DNA from: DATKZB01 sp035528235
GTDB lineage: Bacteria; Planctomycetota; Phycisphaerae; FEN-1346
Assembly (NCBI GenBank): GCA_035528235.1
Contig: DATKZB010000032.1
Coordinates: 1 to 12,947 of the forward strand
Length of the DNA: 12,947 nucleotides
Reading direction: 5' to 3'
Shown one piece after another: positions 7,043-12,947 of this stretch. Within the stretch, counting starts at the first letter, position 1; each line of letters begins with the position of its first letter. The notes beneath the pieces were generated by a model. The model was not told the DNA's origin. It was given only the letters and a program-made list of their open reading frames with translations, and did not search any database. The translations under genes and the position numbers were made by a program.

Positions 7043-8185
7043 CTACCCGCCGAACGTCGTCGCCAGGCGGACCATCGTCCGGTAATTGGCCATCTCGCGG
7101 GCCGTGACCTTCCGCCCCACGGGACACGCCGACGGCATGAGGACGAATCCGCGGCCGCGGCCGGCGGTGCCGTCGCGCAGGGCCTGGGCCACGCGCCGCT
7201 CGAACGCCGCCGAACGGGTGTTGGCGATCTCGCTCGACTCGATGTTGCCGAAAAGGACGAGGTCGCGGCCGAACTCGCGCCGCACGTCGGCCAGCCGGAC
7301 GTCGCCCTGCGGCGGGGGCTCGACCGGGTCGATGGCCGCGGGGCCCATCGTCATGATGTGCGGCAGGGCCGACCGCAGCCGCCCGTGGCAGTGCACCCGC
7401 GCAAAGCCCCCGTGCCGATGAATCGCCTCGACCATCGGCCCCGTGTACGGCACGACGTACTCGCGGAACAGGCGCGGCGGCAGGTACGGCTCGGTGGCGT
7501 ACTCGGGCCCGCAGATGCGCCACAGCCGCCCGGGAAACGCGCGGGCCACCCGCTCGGTCGTCGCGTGGATAGGGCGGGCGTGTTTCTCGAGCAGCCGGTG
7601 GAACAGGCGCGGCTCGGTGAACGCGACCACCAGGTAATCGGCCATCGCGAAGAGCGGCGCGGCCGCGCACAGCGGGTCGCCGCAATCGACCATGACGATG
7701 CCGCGGTCGCCGACGTCGCGCTCAGCCGCCTCGAGGTTCGACGTGTCGGGCTCGGATGCGAAGACCGCGTCGGGCAACTCGAGGTAAGCCCGCAGGTCAT
7801 CGAGAGTCTTGAGCAGGTGCTCTATCTGCCACCAGGTGTTGACGTCCGGGTCGCGGCGCGCGAGGGCCGTCATCGTGCGGCCGGCCACGCGCAGCGTCGT
7901 CCGCGTGAAGCGCGAGCCGCGCTCGGTCCAGGTCTCTTCGGCGAAGAACTCGCCGCGCGGGTTGCCGGCGGCCGGCCTCATGGCGGGCGAGACCATCCGA
8001 ACCAGGTCCGTCTCGGCCTCGGCCAGGTCAATGAGCGGACGCCACGACGGGTCGGTGTAGACGTTGAACGGGTCGGTGTCCGCCGGGTCGATGCCGAAAC
8101 CGCCGATCTCGTAGAAGTTGACGGCAGGCCGGTCGACGGTCTCGCCCCGCAGCGTGGCCATGAGTCGTTGGCGGCGTGTCATCAT
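7043..8185 (-). CDS. URO-D/MtaA-family decarboxylase- or methyltransferase-like protein (380 aa)
   Basis: The fold family is the uroporphyrinogen decarboxylase/cobalamin-dependent methyltransferase TIM barrel. Supporting features are the N terminus MMTRRQRLMATLRGETVDRP, the GPEYATEPYLPPRLFREYVVPY segment (226-247), HCHG (265-268) and the LFGNIESS strand (311-318). It is not the haem enzyme HemE: the RQAGR motif is absent. Methyltransferase relatives bind zinc with H-x-C and a later Cys; here the equivalent is H265-C-H267-G with C354 in MPSACP, so one ligand may be His. Substrate is unknown. The start at 8185 (second Met at 8182) follows a weak G-rich site; the frame is open upstream to 8296 but overlaps the preceding gene. 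It begins 23 bases after the propeller gene ends, so the two are probably co-transcribed. Length is normal for the family. Confidence 0.85.
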   Translation of the reverse strand: MMTRRQRLMATLRGETVDRPAVNFYEIGGFGIDPADTDPFNVYTDPSWRPLIDLAEAETDLVRMVSPAMRPAAGNPRGEFFAEETWTERGSRFTRTTLRVAGRTMTALARRDPDVNTWWQIEHLLKTLDDLRAYLELPDAVFASEPDTSNLEAAERDVGDRGIVMVDCGDPLCAAAPLFAMADYLVVAFTEPRLFHRLLEKHARPIHATTERVARAFPGRLWRICGPEYATEPYLPPRLFREYVVPYTGPMVEAIHRHGGFARVHCHGRLRSALPHIMTMGPAAIDPVEPPPQGDVRLADVRREFGRDLVLFGNIESSEIANTRSAAFERRVAQALRDGTAGRGRGFVLMPSACPVGRKVTAREMANYRTMVRLATTFGG

Positions 8186-8208
8186 CGCATCTGCCCCCTG
8201 CCCCAGCC

Positions 8209-9483
8209 TTACTTGGCGGCCGCGCCGATGCAATACAGGTGGTGCCAGCCGCGGATAAAAATCTGGCCGCGCGAGACCGCGGGCGACGCGCGGCACTGCT
8301 CGCCCAGCGGGTTGGTCGCCACTTTCTCGAACGTCGGCCCGGCCCGGACGACGTGCGTCGTGCCGTCGTCGTCCAGGAAGTACAGGTTCCCGGCGGCCGA
8401 GACGGGGCTGGGGCTATGATGGCTGCCCAGTTTCTCGGACCAGACGACCTTGCCCGTCTGCGCCTCCAGGCACGTGGCTTGGCCGGCGTCGCTGACCACG
8501 AAGAAGTGCTTGCCCGCGGCGATGGGCGACGGCACGTACGAGACGATCTTCCGGTCCCTCAGGTGCCAGGCCACGTGCGTGTCGGTCACGTTGCCGGCGC
8601 CGTCGGGCCGGATGCCCAGGATGTGCAGCGACGGGAACCCGCCCGTCATCATGAATAGCCCATCGGTGAACACGAGGCTGGCGACGAACTGCTGGGTGGG
8701 GCCGTCGATGAGCCAGTGCGGGGCGCCGGTGTCGGGGTCGTACGAGGCGACGCACTCCGAGCCCGACAGGACCATCTGCATCTTGCCGGCCGCCTCGAAG
8801 ACGGTGGGCGGGCCGTACGAGCGGACCCGGTTCGGCCGGTCGATGCGCCAGCGCTCGCGGCCCGTGGCCTTGTCGAGCGCCACGATGTACGCCCGCTTGG
8901 GCAACTGGGCGTCCTGGTCGGCATTCAGGATGATCATGTCTTTATACGGTATGAGCGAACTGCAAAACCCGTGCACCGAGTGCAGTTCGCCCGGCGACAC
9001 GCGCCACACCTCCTGGCCCTCGACCGTGTAGCAGACGACCTGGACCTTCGGGAACTCCTGGAACGTCACCCACACGTGCCGGCCGTCGGTGGCCGGCGTG
9101 CCGGAGGCGTGCGAGTTCAGGCTGTTCTTCGTCTCCAGCGGCGCCACCAGCACCGTGCGGTCCCACAGCACGAGGCCGGTGCGGCGGTCGACGGCCAGCA
9201 GCATCCGCTTCTCTTCCTTCTCGATACACGTGGTCACGAAGACGCGGTCGCCCCAGACGACGGGCGACGAGTGGCCCACCGCGGGAATCGGCGTCTTCCA
9301 GACGACGTTCTCGGTGGCCGACCACGACACGGGCACGTCGGTCTCGGTGCTCGTGCCGTCGCCCCGCGGGCCGCGCCAGGCGGGCCACTCCTCGGCAAAG
9401 GCCGTCGCGGCCAGGACCGTGGCGGCAAGGGCCGCGGCCGCCAGCGTCAAAGAAGCCAGGGTGATGGGCATCTTTCGCGTCAT
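8209..9483 (-). CDS. Secreted PQQ-like beta-propeller (BamB-like) repeat protein (424 aa)
   Basis: The ATG at 9483 is preceded by AGAGGGAAG at a normal distance and begins a clear signal peptide: MTRK, a hydrophobic Ala/Leu core, and an AFA cleavage site after about residue 30. Mature sequence starts EEWPAWRGPRGDG, the W-x-x-(F/W)-RGP opening typical of planctomycete quinoprotein-like propellers, and continues with blades such as NVVWKTPIPAVGHSSPVVWGDRVFVTT, LLAVDRRTGLVLWDRT, IVALDKATGRERWR, VASYDPDTGAPHW and CLEAQTGKVVWSEK. These 'Dx(x)TG..W' repeats are beta-propeller blade motifs. Classic PQQ dehydrogenase catalytic residues are not evident, so it is more likely a binding or scaffold protein in the periplasm than an enzyme. 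It is first in a probable two-gene operon with the URO-D-family gene. The open frame reaches 9699, but codons upstream of 9483 are non-homologous. Confidence 0.9.
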   Translation of the reverse strand: MTRKMPITLASLTLAAAALAATVLAATAFAEEWPAWRGPRGDGTSTETDVPVSWSATENVVWKTPIPAVGHSSPVVWGDRVFVTTCIEKEEKRMLLAVDRRTGLVLWDRTVLVAPLETKNSLNSHASGTPATDGRHVWVTFQEFPKVQVVCYTVEGQEVWRVSPGELHSVHGFCSSLIPYKDMIILNADQDAQLPKRAYIVALDKATGRERWRIDRPNRVRSYGPPTVFEAAGKMQMVLSGSECVASYDPDTGAPHWLIDGPTQQFVASLVFTDGLFMMTGGFPSLHILGIRPDGAGNVTDTHVAWHLRDRKIVSYVPSPIAAGKHFFVVSDAGQATCLEAQTGKVVWSEKLGSHHSPSPVSAAGNLYFLDDDGTTHVVRAGPTFEKVATNPLGEQCRASPAVSRGQIFIRGWHHLYCIGAAAK

Positions 9484-9596
9484 GAGACTTCCCTCTACCC
9501 GCCAAGCGATCCAGTGCCGCCCAGACCTCTGCCCCTCTTTTAGCGTCGCCCGCCGCCAAACGCACCGCATAAAAAAAACGGCCAGCGCGTGCCCCC

Positions 9597-9680
9597 ATTC
9601 CGAGCGCAGCCAGGAATCCCGCCCTGCGGACGCGTAGCCGTGTGGAATTCTTGGTCGCTGCTTCGCCCCCTGCTCGGAAT
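9597..9680. repeat. 84-bp inverted-repeat intergenic element
   Basis: The ends are exact 9-base inverted repeats, ATTCCGAGC (9597-9605) and GCTCGGAAT (9672-9680). Inside each end, the sequence continues with partial complementarity (GCAGCCAGGAAT on the left; the complement of GAATTCTTGGTCGCTGC on the right). It resembles the common 'ATTC(C/T)GAGCG...AGGAAT' type of interspersed repeat found in many bacterial genomes. No coding capacity. Confidence 0.6.
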
Positions 9681-9715
9681 AGCAATCCTGCGTGAGCACC
9701 GTGGGCGGAATCCCC

Positions 9716-9744
9716 TTGCACTAGACCCGTTCTGCCCCTACTAT
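9716..9744 (+). promoter_or_regulatory. Sigma70-type promoter for the Mrr-N-like gene
   Basis: TTGCAC (9716-9721) and TACTAT (9739-9744) are exactly 17 bases apart, in an AT-richer patch. The predicted start is near 9751, leaving a leader of about 108 bases before the ATG at 9859. Spacing and the -10 are good (five of six -10 bases match), so this is the best promoter in the window. Confidence 0.55.
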
Positions 9745-9858
9745 ATACGCTCATGTGTCTCCGCCCTGCACATCGTCTTCCAGGTTGGGGACATGCGCGC
9801 CGGAGGTATCTCGCAGGCACTTTAAGGCCGTGGCGGGGCCATCCTTAGGGGCTAGTTA

Positions 9859-10182
9859 ATGGCATTCCCAGAGTACATAGATCTAGCTGATGCCCTCTTG
9901 TCCTTCGTCTTCCTCAACGGAGGAGAAGACAAGGAAGTCGCGGCTTCCTCCACCTATGAACCTCTTGCGGACTTCTTCGCGCTCACGGATGCTCAGCGCA
10001 CAGTACAGAGGCCAGATGGCCGTGCGGAGTCGTTCTGGCACAATCGGGTGCAGTGGGCACGCCAGAGGCTCATCAACCAGGGCTACATGGAGCGCCGGCG
10101 CCACGGCTGGTGGGGGCTTACGCCTGCCGGCGAGCTGCGTGCGGCACGGATTCAAGCGCGATTCGGGCGCCTGCGACTGTGA
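9859..10182 (+). CDS. Stand-alone winged-helix protein resembling the Mrr N-terminal domain (107 aa)
   Basis: The protein matches the pattern of the Mrr restriction endonuclease N-terminal winged helix: an early helix (LADALLSFVFLNGGED), a LTDAQR-like turn, then WHNRVQWARQRLINQGYMERRRHGWWGLTPAGELRA, where the R-x-x-WAR...L...G-x-x-x-R...G-x-W-x-LT-x-x-G spacing is characteristic. In Mrr this domain binds DNA and is followed by a PD-(D/E)xK nuclease. Here the protein ends at 107 residues, and none of the frames downstream encodes such a nuclease, so it is an orphan DNA-binding domain, perhaps a small regulator or a decayed restriction gene. ATG at 9859 follows AGGGG (9846-9850) at eight bases. 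The first 100 bases are only about 52% GC and codon choice is unlike the flanking genes, suggesting acquisition from elsewhere. Confidence 0.75.
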   Translation: MAFPEYIDLADALLSFVFLNGGEDKEVAASSTYEPLADFFALTDAQRTVQRPDGRAESFWHNRVQWARQRLINQGYMERRRHGWWGLTPAGELRAARIQARFGRLRL

Positions 10183-10355
10183 AAGGCGCCAACACGGATC
10201 CTTACCGCGACTGCGAGGTGACGCGCTCACAGACAACGTAGCGCTGGTGGTCCCAAGAGTCGCGTCTGAATGCCACTGCACGCAAATGCCAAGGCCAGGG
10301 CCGTCTTGATTCCGCGCTCAGGCTTGCAGCCCAGCCGCAGGGGCGCGATAATCCC

Positions 10356-10379
10356 GGGGCACCCTTCGGGAGGCGCCCC
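10356..10379 (+). promoter_or_regulatory. Hairpin enclosing the ribosome-binding site
   Basis: GGGGC (10356-10360) can pair with GCCCC (10375-10379), directly abutting the ATG at 10380. Inside, CCC (10362-10364) can pair with GGG (10368-10370). The Shine-Dalgarno GGGAGG (10368-10373, six bases from the ATG) therefore lies in the structure and would be partly hidden. It could set a low translation rate or respond to a signal; no known riboswitch was recognised. Confidence 0.4.
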
Positions 10380-11372
10380 ATGGCAAGCCATGTCCTCTCT
10401 GCATTCGGTTTCCCGGCCGCCGTCCTTATCCTTGCGGCGGTCCTGGCCGGCGGCGCTGCGGCCGCGAAGATGAAACTCACGCCGCCGCCGGCCACCCCGC
10501 CGCGGCTGCCGGGCAAGCCGTCGCCCGTGGTCCTCCAGGCCGTCTGGCCGAAGGAGCGTGTGGCGCTGTCGAGGTCGGCCTATCGGCTGTCGTCGAAGCA
10601 GGCCGAGACGATACCCGTCTACGCCTACAACTTCTCCGACCAGCCGGTCGAGGGGACGCTGGGCGTTGCCGGGCCCGAGGGTTGGCACCTGACGCTGCCC
10701 CGAAAGGTCGCCGTGGCGGCGGGCGATCGGGCGCACCTGGAACTGACGGTCGATGCCCGCGGCGTGGCGCCGCGCCTGACCGAGACGGTCCGCATCGCGG
10801 GCGACTTCGGCCCCGCCGGCCGGCCCGTTCTCTCGCTCGCCGTCATGCCGGAACCGCGGACCTTCCCCAAGGGCCGGAACCTGCCCGTGCCCGGTGCCGA
10901 CCGCGCCGACCGCTGGGTGCCGCAGGCGTCGGGCGGGTCGAGCCTGACAGTCAAGGCCGACGGCCAGGCCATGCTCGTCGAGGCGACACTCGGCGGCGGC
11001 GACCGGTGGGTCTACCCGCGGATGGAACTCGCCGACGACCAGCGCCCGCCCCCCGACGCCGTCGGCGTCCAAGCCACGCTGACCCTTCTGGAGGGCGAGG
11101 CCGTCTTCCGGACCGTCTTCACCGAGGCCAACGGCAGCGGGTACGCCGTGGATTTCGTGACCCAGCCCGAGCGCGGCAAGACCGTCGAGACGGTCGCGCT
11201 GTTCGCCGACGGCACCCACGGCGCGGGCTGGTCGAAACCCGATGCGAACGGCCGCCTCGACGTGGCCGAGATCCGCACCATGGCCATCGGATGCAACCCG
11301 ACGAGTGAGCGGATGCGGTACCGGATCGAGCGCGTCCGGTGGTTGCGCGCGGCGGAGGCAGGAGGTTCTTAG
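10380..11372 (+). CDS. Secreted beta-sandwich protein of unknown function (330 aa)
   Basis: The ATG at 10380 is preceded by GGGAGG. Residues 1-29 form a signal peptide (hydrophobic LLAAVLAGGAAAA-like core, Ala-rich cleavage site). A Pro-rich linker (33-48) leads to a first domain at about 50-155 with an immunoglobulin-like strand pattern (VALSRSAYRLSSKQAETIPVYAYNFSDQPVEGTLGV... HLELTVDA), like the domains that flank glycoside hydrolases. A second domain (about 175-323) has the look of a carbohydrate-binding or galactose-binding-like beta-sandwich and ends with MAIGCNPTSERMRYRIERVRWLR, a close seen at the C terminus of some planctomycete glycosidases. There is no catalytic core between the two. 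It may be a stand-alone binding protein or a remnant of a larger hydrolase. Domain assignments are by pattern only. It precedes the MFS gene by 193 bases and two hairpins. Confidence 0.75.
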   Translation: MASHVLSAFGFPAAVLILAAVLAGGAAAAKMKLTPPPATPPRLPGKPSPVVLQAVWPKERVALSRSAYRLSSKQAETIPVYAYNFSDQPVEGTLGVAGPEGWHLTLPRKVAVAAGDRAHLELTVDARGVAPRLTETVRIAGDFGPAGRPVLSLAVMPEPRTFPKGRNLPVPGADRADRWVPQASGGSSLTVKADGQAMLVEATLGGGDRWVYPRMELADDQRPPPDAVGVQATLTLLEGEAVFRTVFTEANGSGYAVDFVTQPERGKTVETVALFADGTHGAGWSKPDANGRLDVAEIRTMAIGCNPTSERMRYRIERVRWLRAAEAGGS

Positions 11373-11400
11373 TGCTACTTTGTCAACTCCTTGACTTTTT

Positions 11401-11428
11401 GCGCGGCGGCCTTCCTAGGCCGCCGCGC
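11401..11428 (+). terminator. 28-nt hairpin after the secreted-protein gene
   Basis: A perfect 11-bp GC stem (11401-11411 with 11418-11428) encloses the loop TTCCTA, which can close by one more T-A pair. It starts 29 bases after the upstream stop codon. A T5 run precedes rather than follows it, so classical intrinsic termination is not proved. It belongs to the same hairpin family as 5640-5667 and 11490-11517. Confidence 0.6.
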
Positions 11429-11489
11429 CGGATTGCCCTGCGCCAAGGCGAAGTCAGGCAAACCGTAACGCCATCTGGCATCGCGTCAA

Positions 11490-11517
11490 GCGCGGCGGGT
11501 ACGGGGACCCGCCGCGC
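11490..11517. repeat. Third 28-nt hairpin of the same family
   Basis: A perfect 11-bp stem (11490-11500 with 11507-11517) encloses ACGGGG. Its left arm shares ten bases, GCGCGGCGGG, with the hairpin at 5640. It lies 48 bases upstream of the MFS start codon, where a terminator is less expected, so it may be a repeat element or a leader structure of the MFS gene. Confidence 0.6.
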
Positions 11518-11565
11518 ACGAACGTGAAATAGCGTTGCAGAAATAACCCCGGTACAAGGAACGTC

Positions 11566-12837
11566 ATGGGCGACACGCGTCCCATCGAGCCGGCCGAACC
11601 GCGCCACGTCCGGTACAACTATGCCGTGCACGCGGTCGAGGGCGGTCTGTTCATGGGGGGCCTGGCGTTCGTCAGTTTCACGACGCTCATGCCGACGGTC
11701 GTGAAACACCTGGGCGGTCCCGACTGGCTCGTCTCGCTCACGCCCATCATGATGTGGTCGGGCCTGATGCTGCCGCCGGTCTTCACGGCCCACCGCATCG
11801 ACCGGCTTCGCCGGTACATGCCGCTGCTGCTGGTGACGGGCATCATTCAGCGTCTGCCGTACCTGGCGGCGGCGCTGGCGCTCTTCTACCTGGCCGATGC
11901 CCGACCGCTGCTGGTGCTGGCGGTGGTGGCCTTCGGGCCGCTGGTCGCGGGCGTGGCGAGCGGCGTCAGCCTGACGGCGTGGCAGCAGTTGCTGCTGCGG
12001 ACGGTGCCCCAGCGGCGCCGGTCGTCGCTGATGGCCAGCCGGTACGTCATCGCGAGCCTGCTGGGGCTGGGGGCCGGATGGGCGGCCAAGGCCGTCCTGG
12101 CATCGCATCCCGGCACCCAGGGGTACGCCATTCTGCACCTGTGCGCGTTCGGGATGCTGATCGCGGGGTACCTGGCGTTCGCGCTCATCCGCGAGACGCC
12201 GTCCGAGCCGCCGCCGGGCCCGGCGGTGGGCCTGGCCCAGAACCTGCGGGCCATCCCGCAGCTGCTGCGGCAGGAGCGACGCGTCCGGCAATACATGGTG
12301 GCCCGGTCGCTGATGAGCGGCGTCTTCATCCTGACGCCGTTCCTGGCCATCTACGCCCGCCACCGACTGGGCGAGACCGAGAGTTACCTGGGGCAACTGC
12401 TGATGGTCCAGATGGTGGGCGCCATCGTCGGCAACGTCGTGGGTGGCGCGCTGGGCGACCGGGCGGGCGGCAAGGCCGTCCTCATCCTCAGCCAGGTGGC
12501 GTTCATCGTGCTGGCGGCGTGGAGCGCGGTGGCGGGCACCGACGTCGAGTTCCAGGTCATCTTCGCCCTGTTCGGCCTGGCGTTCTCGGCCATGAACATC
12601 GGCACGATGACGCTGTCGCTGGAGGTGTGCCCGTTGCGGCAGCGGTCGACGTACCTGGCGGTGATCTCGTTCACGTGCCTGGTGAGTATGGTGGCGGCCA
12701 CGGTCACCAGCGCGCTGGTGTGGTCGGGCCCGGACCGGTTCGCGGCACTGGCCGTGCTGACGGTGGTGTCGGTGGGTGCGAGCCTGGCCTTTCTGGTTCC
12801 GCTCCGCGACCCGCGGAGCACCTCGGCCGCCGGGTGA
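11566..12837 (+). CDS. Major facilitator superfamily transporter (423 aa)
   Basis: This is an inner-membrane permease with about 12 hydrophobic segments arranged as two halves separated by a polar loop at about 208-245 (RETPSEPPPGP... RQERRVRQ). An MFS motif-A-like GALGDRAGGKAV sits at 294-305 in the second half; the equivalent loop in the first half is degenerate (AHRIDRLRRYMPLL, 75-88). The N-terminal EGGLFMGGLAFVSFTTLMPTVVKHLGGPDWLVSLTP stretch is typical of a planctomycete MFS subgroup without known substrate. ATG at 11566 follows AAGGA (11556-11560) at five bases. Length is normal. Direction of transport and substrate cannot be read from the sequence. It is probably transcribed alone; a -35/-10 pair is not obvious in the leader, which contains a GC hairpin. 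High GC, consistent with the host. Confidence 0.9.
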   Translation: MGDTRPIEPAEPRHVRYNYAVHAVEGGLFMGGLAFVSFTTLMPTVVKHLGGPDWLVSLTPIMMWSGLMLPPVFTAHRIDRLRRYMPLLLVTGIIQRLPYLAAALALFYLADARPLLVLAVVAFGPLVAGVASGVSLTAWQQLLLRTVPQRRRSSLMASRYVIASLLGLGAGWAAKAVLASHPGTQGYAILHLCAFGMLIAGYLAFALIRETPSEPPPGPAVGLAQNLRAIPQLLRQERRVRQYMVARSLMSGVFILTPFLAIYARHRLGETESYLGQLLMVQMVGAIVGNVVGGALGDRAGGKAVLILSQVAFIVLAAWSAVAGTDVEFQVIFALFGLAFSAMNIGTMTLSLEVCPLRQRSTYLAVISFTCLVSMVAATVTSALVWSGPDRFAALAVLTVVSVGASLAFLVPLRDPRSTSAAG

Positions 12838-12915
12838 CGACGGGGGATTCCGCATGCTGTCGGCCCCGGAGGCCCGCGTCCGGGGGTACGATCCAGGCTT
12901 GACGCCGGGCCGGTC

Positions 12916-12944
12916 TTGCCTTCGCGCCGCGGGGCGACTATCCT
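12916..12944 (+). promoter_or_regulatory. Possible promoter for a gene beyond the window
   Basis: TTGCCT (12916-12921) and TATCCT (12939-12944) are 17 bases apart, reading out of the window. Matches are moderate. The 110 bases after the MFS stop hold no gene. Confidence 0.3.
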
Positions 12945-12947
12945 CTT

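Larger units (their letters stand above)
9484..9858. other. Intergenic region between divergent genes
   Basis: These 375 bases hold no convincing gene. From left to right they contain the leader of the minus-strand propeller gene, a run of eight A residues (9571-9578), an 84-bp inverted-repeat element (9597-9680) and a promoter for the small gene to the right (9716-9744). Tiny frames in the leader (for example ATG at 9752 or 9793) lack ribosome-binding sites. Confidence 0.7.

Noticed and set aside
9752..9847. A 31-codon frame (ATG at 9752) in the leader of the Mrr-N-like gene
   Set aside because: It starts at the predicted transcription start, has no Shine-Dalgarno and no recognisable sequence; a leader peptide cannot be supported.
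10183..10379. Possible lost nuclease domain after the Mrr-N-like gene
   Set aside because: Reading the frames by eye shows no PD-(D/E)xK-type motif or coding pattern; the spacer appears non-coding.
12899..12944. TTGACG at 12899 as a -35 for TATCCT at 12939
   Set aside because: The 34-base gap is far too long; TTGCCT at 12916 fits better.
1..12947. CRISPR array, tRNA or rRNA genes, prophage or transposase
   Set aside because: No regularly spaced direct repeats, no cloverleaf-like sequence, no rRNA signature and no integrase or transposase motifs were seen on either strand.

Overview
The window looks like chromosomal DNA of a high-GC planctomycete, probably a Phycisphaerae-like or environmental lineage. 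The evidence is a Tat-exported Gfo/Idh/MocA oxidoreductase with an RRQFLK motif, a secreted PQQ-like beta-propeller of the 'W-x-x-(F/W)-RGP' type, a HemE/MtaA-like decarboxylase/methyltransferase, a HEAT-repeat membrane protein ending in a 'W-x-x-WW' motif, and palindromic intergenic repeats. These families are typical of that phylum. The assignment is inferred from gene style; no rRNA or marker gene is present. Core genes are near 70% GC (73% in a hand count of 12001-12060).

Layout from left to right: an intergenic repeat cluster (1-213); a UvrA-family ATPase on + (214-3015); a spacer full of palindromes that also encodes the tail of a minus-strand, membrane-anchored HEAT-like protein (3044-3868); a divergent Tat-exported Gfo/Idh/MocA oxidoreductase on + (4137-5618), which converges on an RNase D gene on - (5667-6860) across a strong hairpin; and a minus-strand pair in which a secreted beta-propeller (8209-9483) lies 23 nt upstream of a URO-D/MtaA-family enzyme (7043-8185). 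A 375-bp spacer carrying an inverted-repeat element and a good sigma70-type promoter follows. It leads to a small, lower-GC gene for a stand-alone winged-helix domain resembling the Mrr N-terminal domain (9859-10182). Last come a secreted protein with probable beta-sandwich domains (10380-11372) and an MFS permease (11566-12837), separated by two near-identical hairpins.

Most genes look like independent transcription units: orientations alternate and gaps are usually 150-270 bp. The only convincing operon is the propeller/URO-D pair. The exported oxidoreductase, the exported propeller and the secreted sandwich protein fit the large, poorly characterised periplasmic carbohydrate-degrading repertoire of planctomycetes, but no substrate can be named. 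UvrA and RNase D are nucleic-acid housekeeping functions.

I see no phage, transposase, CRISPR array, tRNA or rRNA, and no clear new multi-gene system. The most notable items are a family of three 28-nt hairpins with the same architecture, a gene whose C terminus appears to be encoded by intergenic palindromic repeats, the orphan Mrr-N-like domain in lower-GC DNA, and a UvrA that differs from the textbook protein in its UvrB-binding region.
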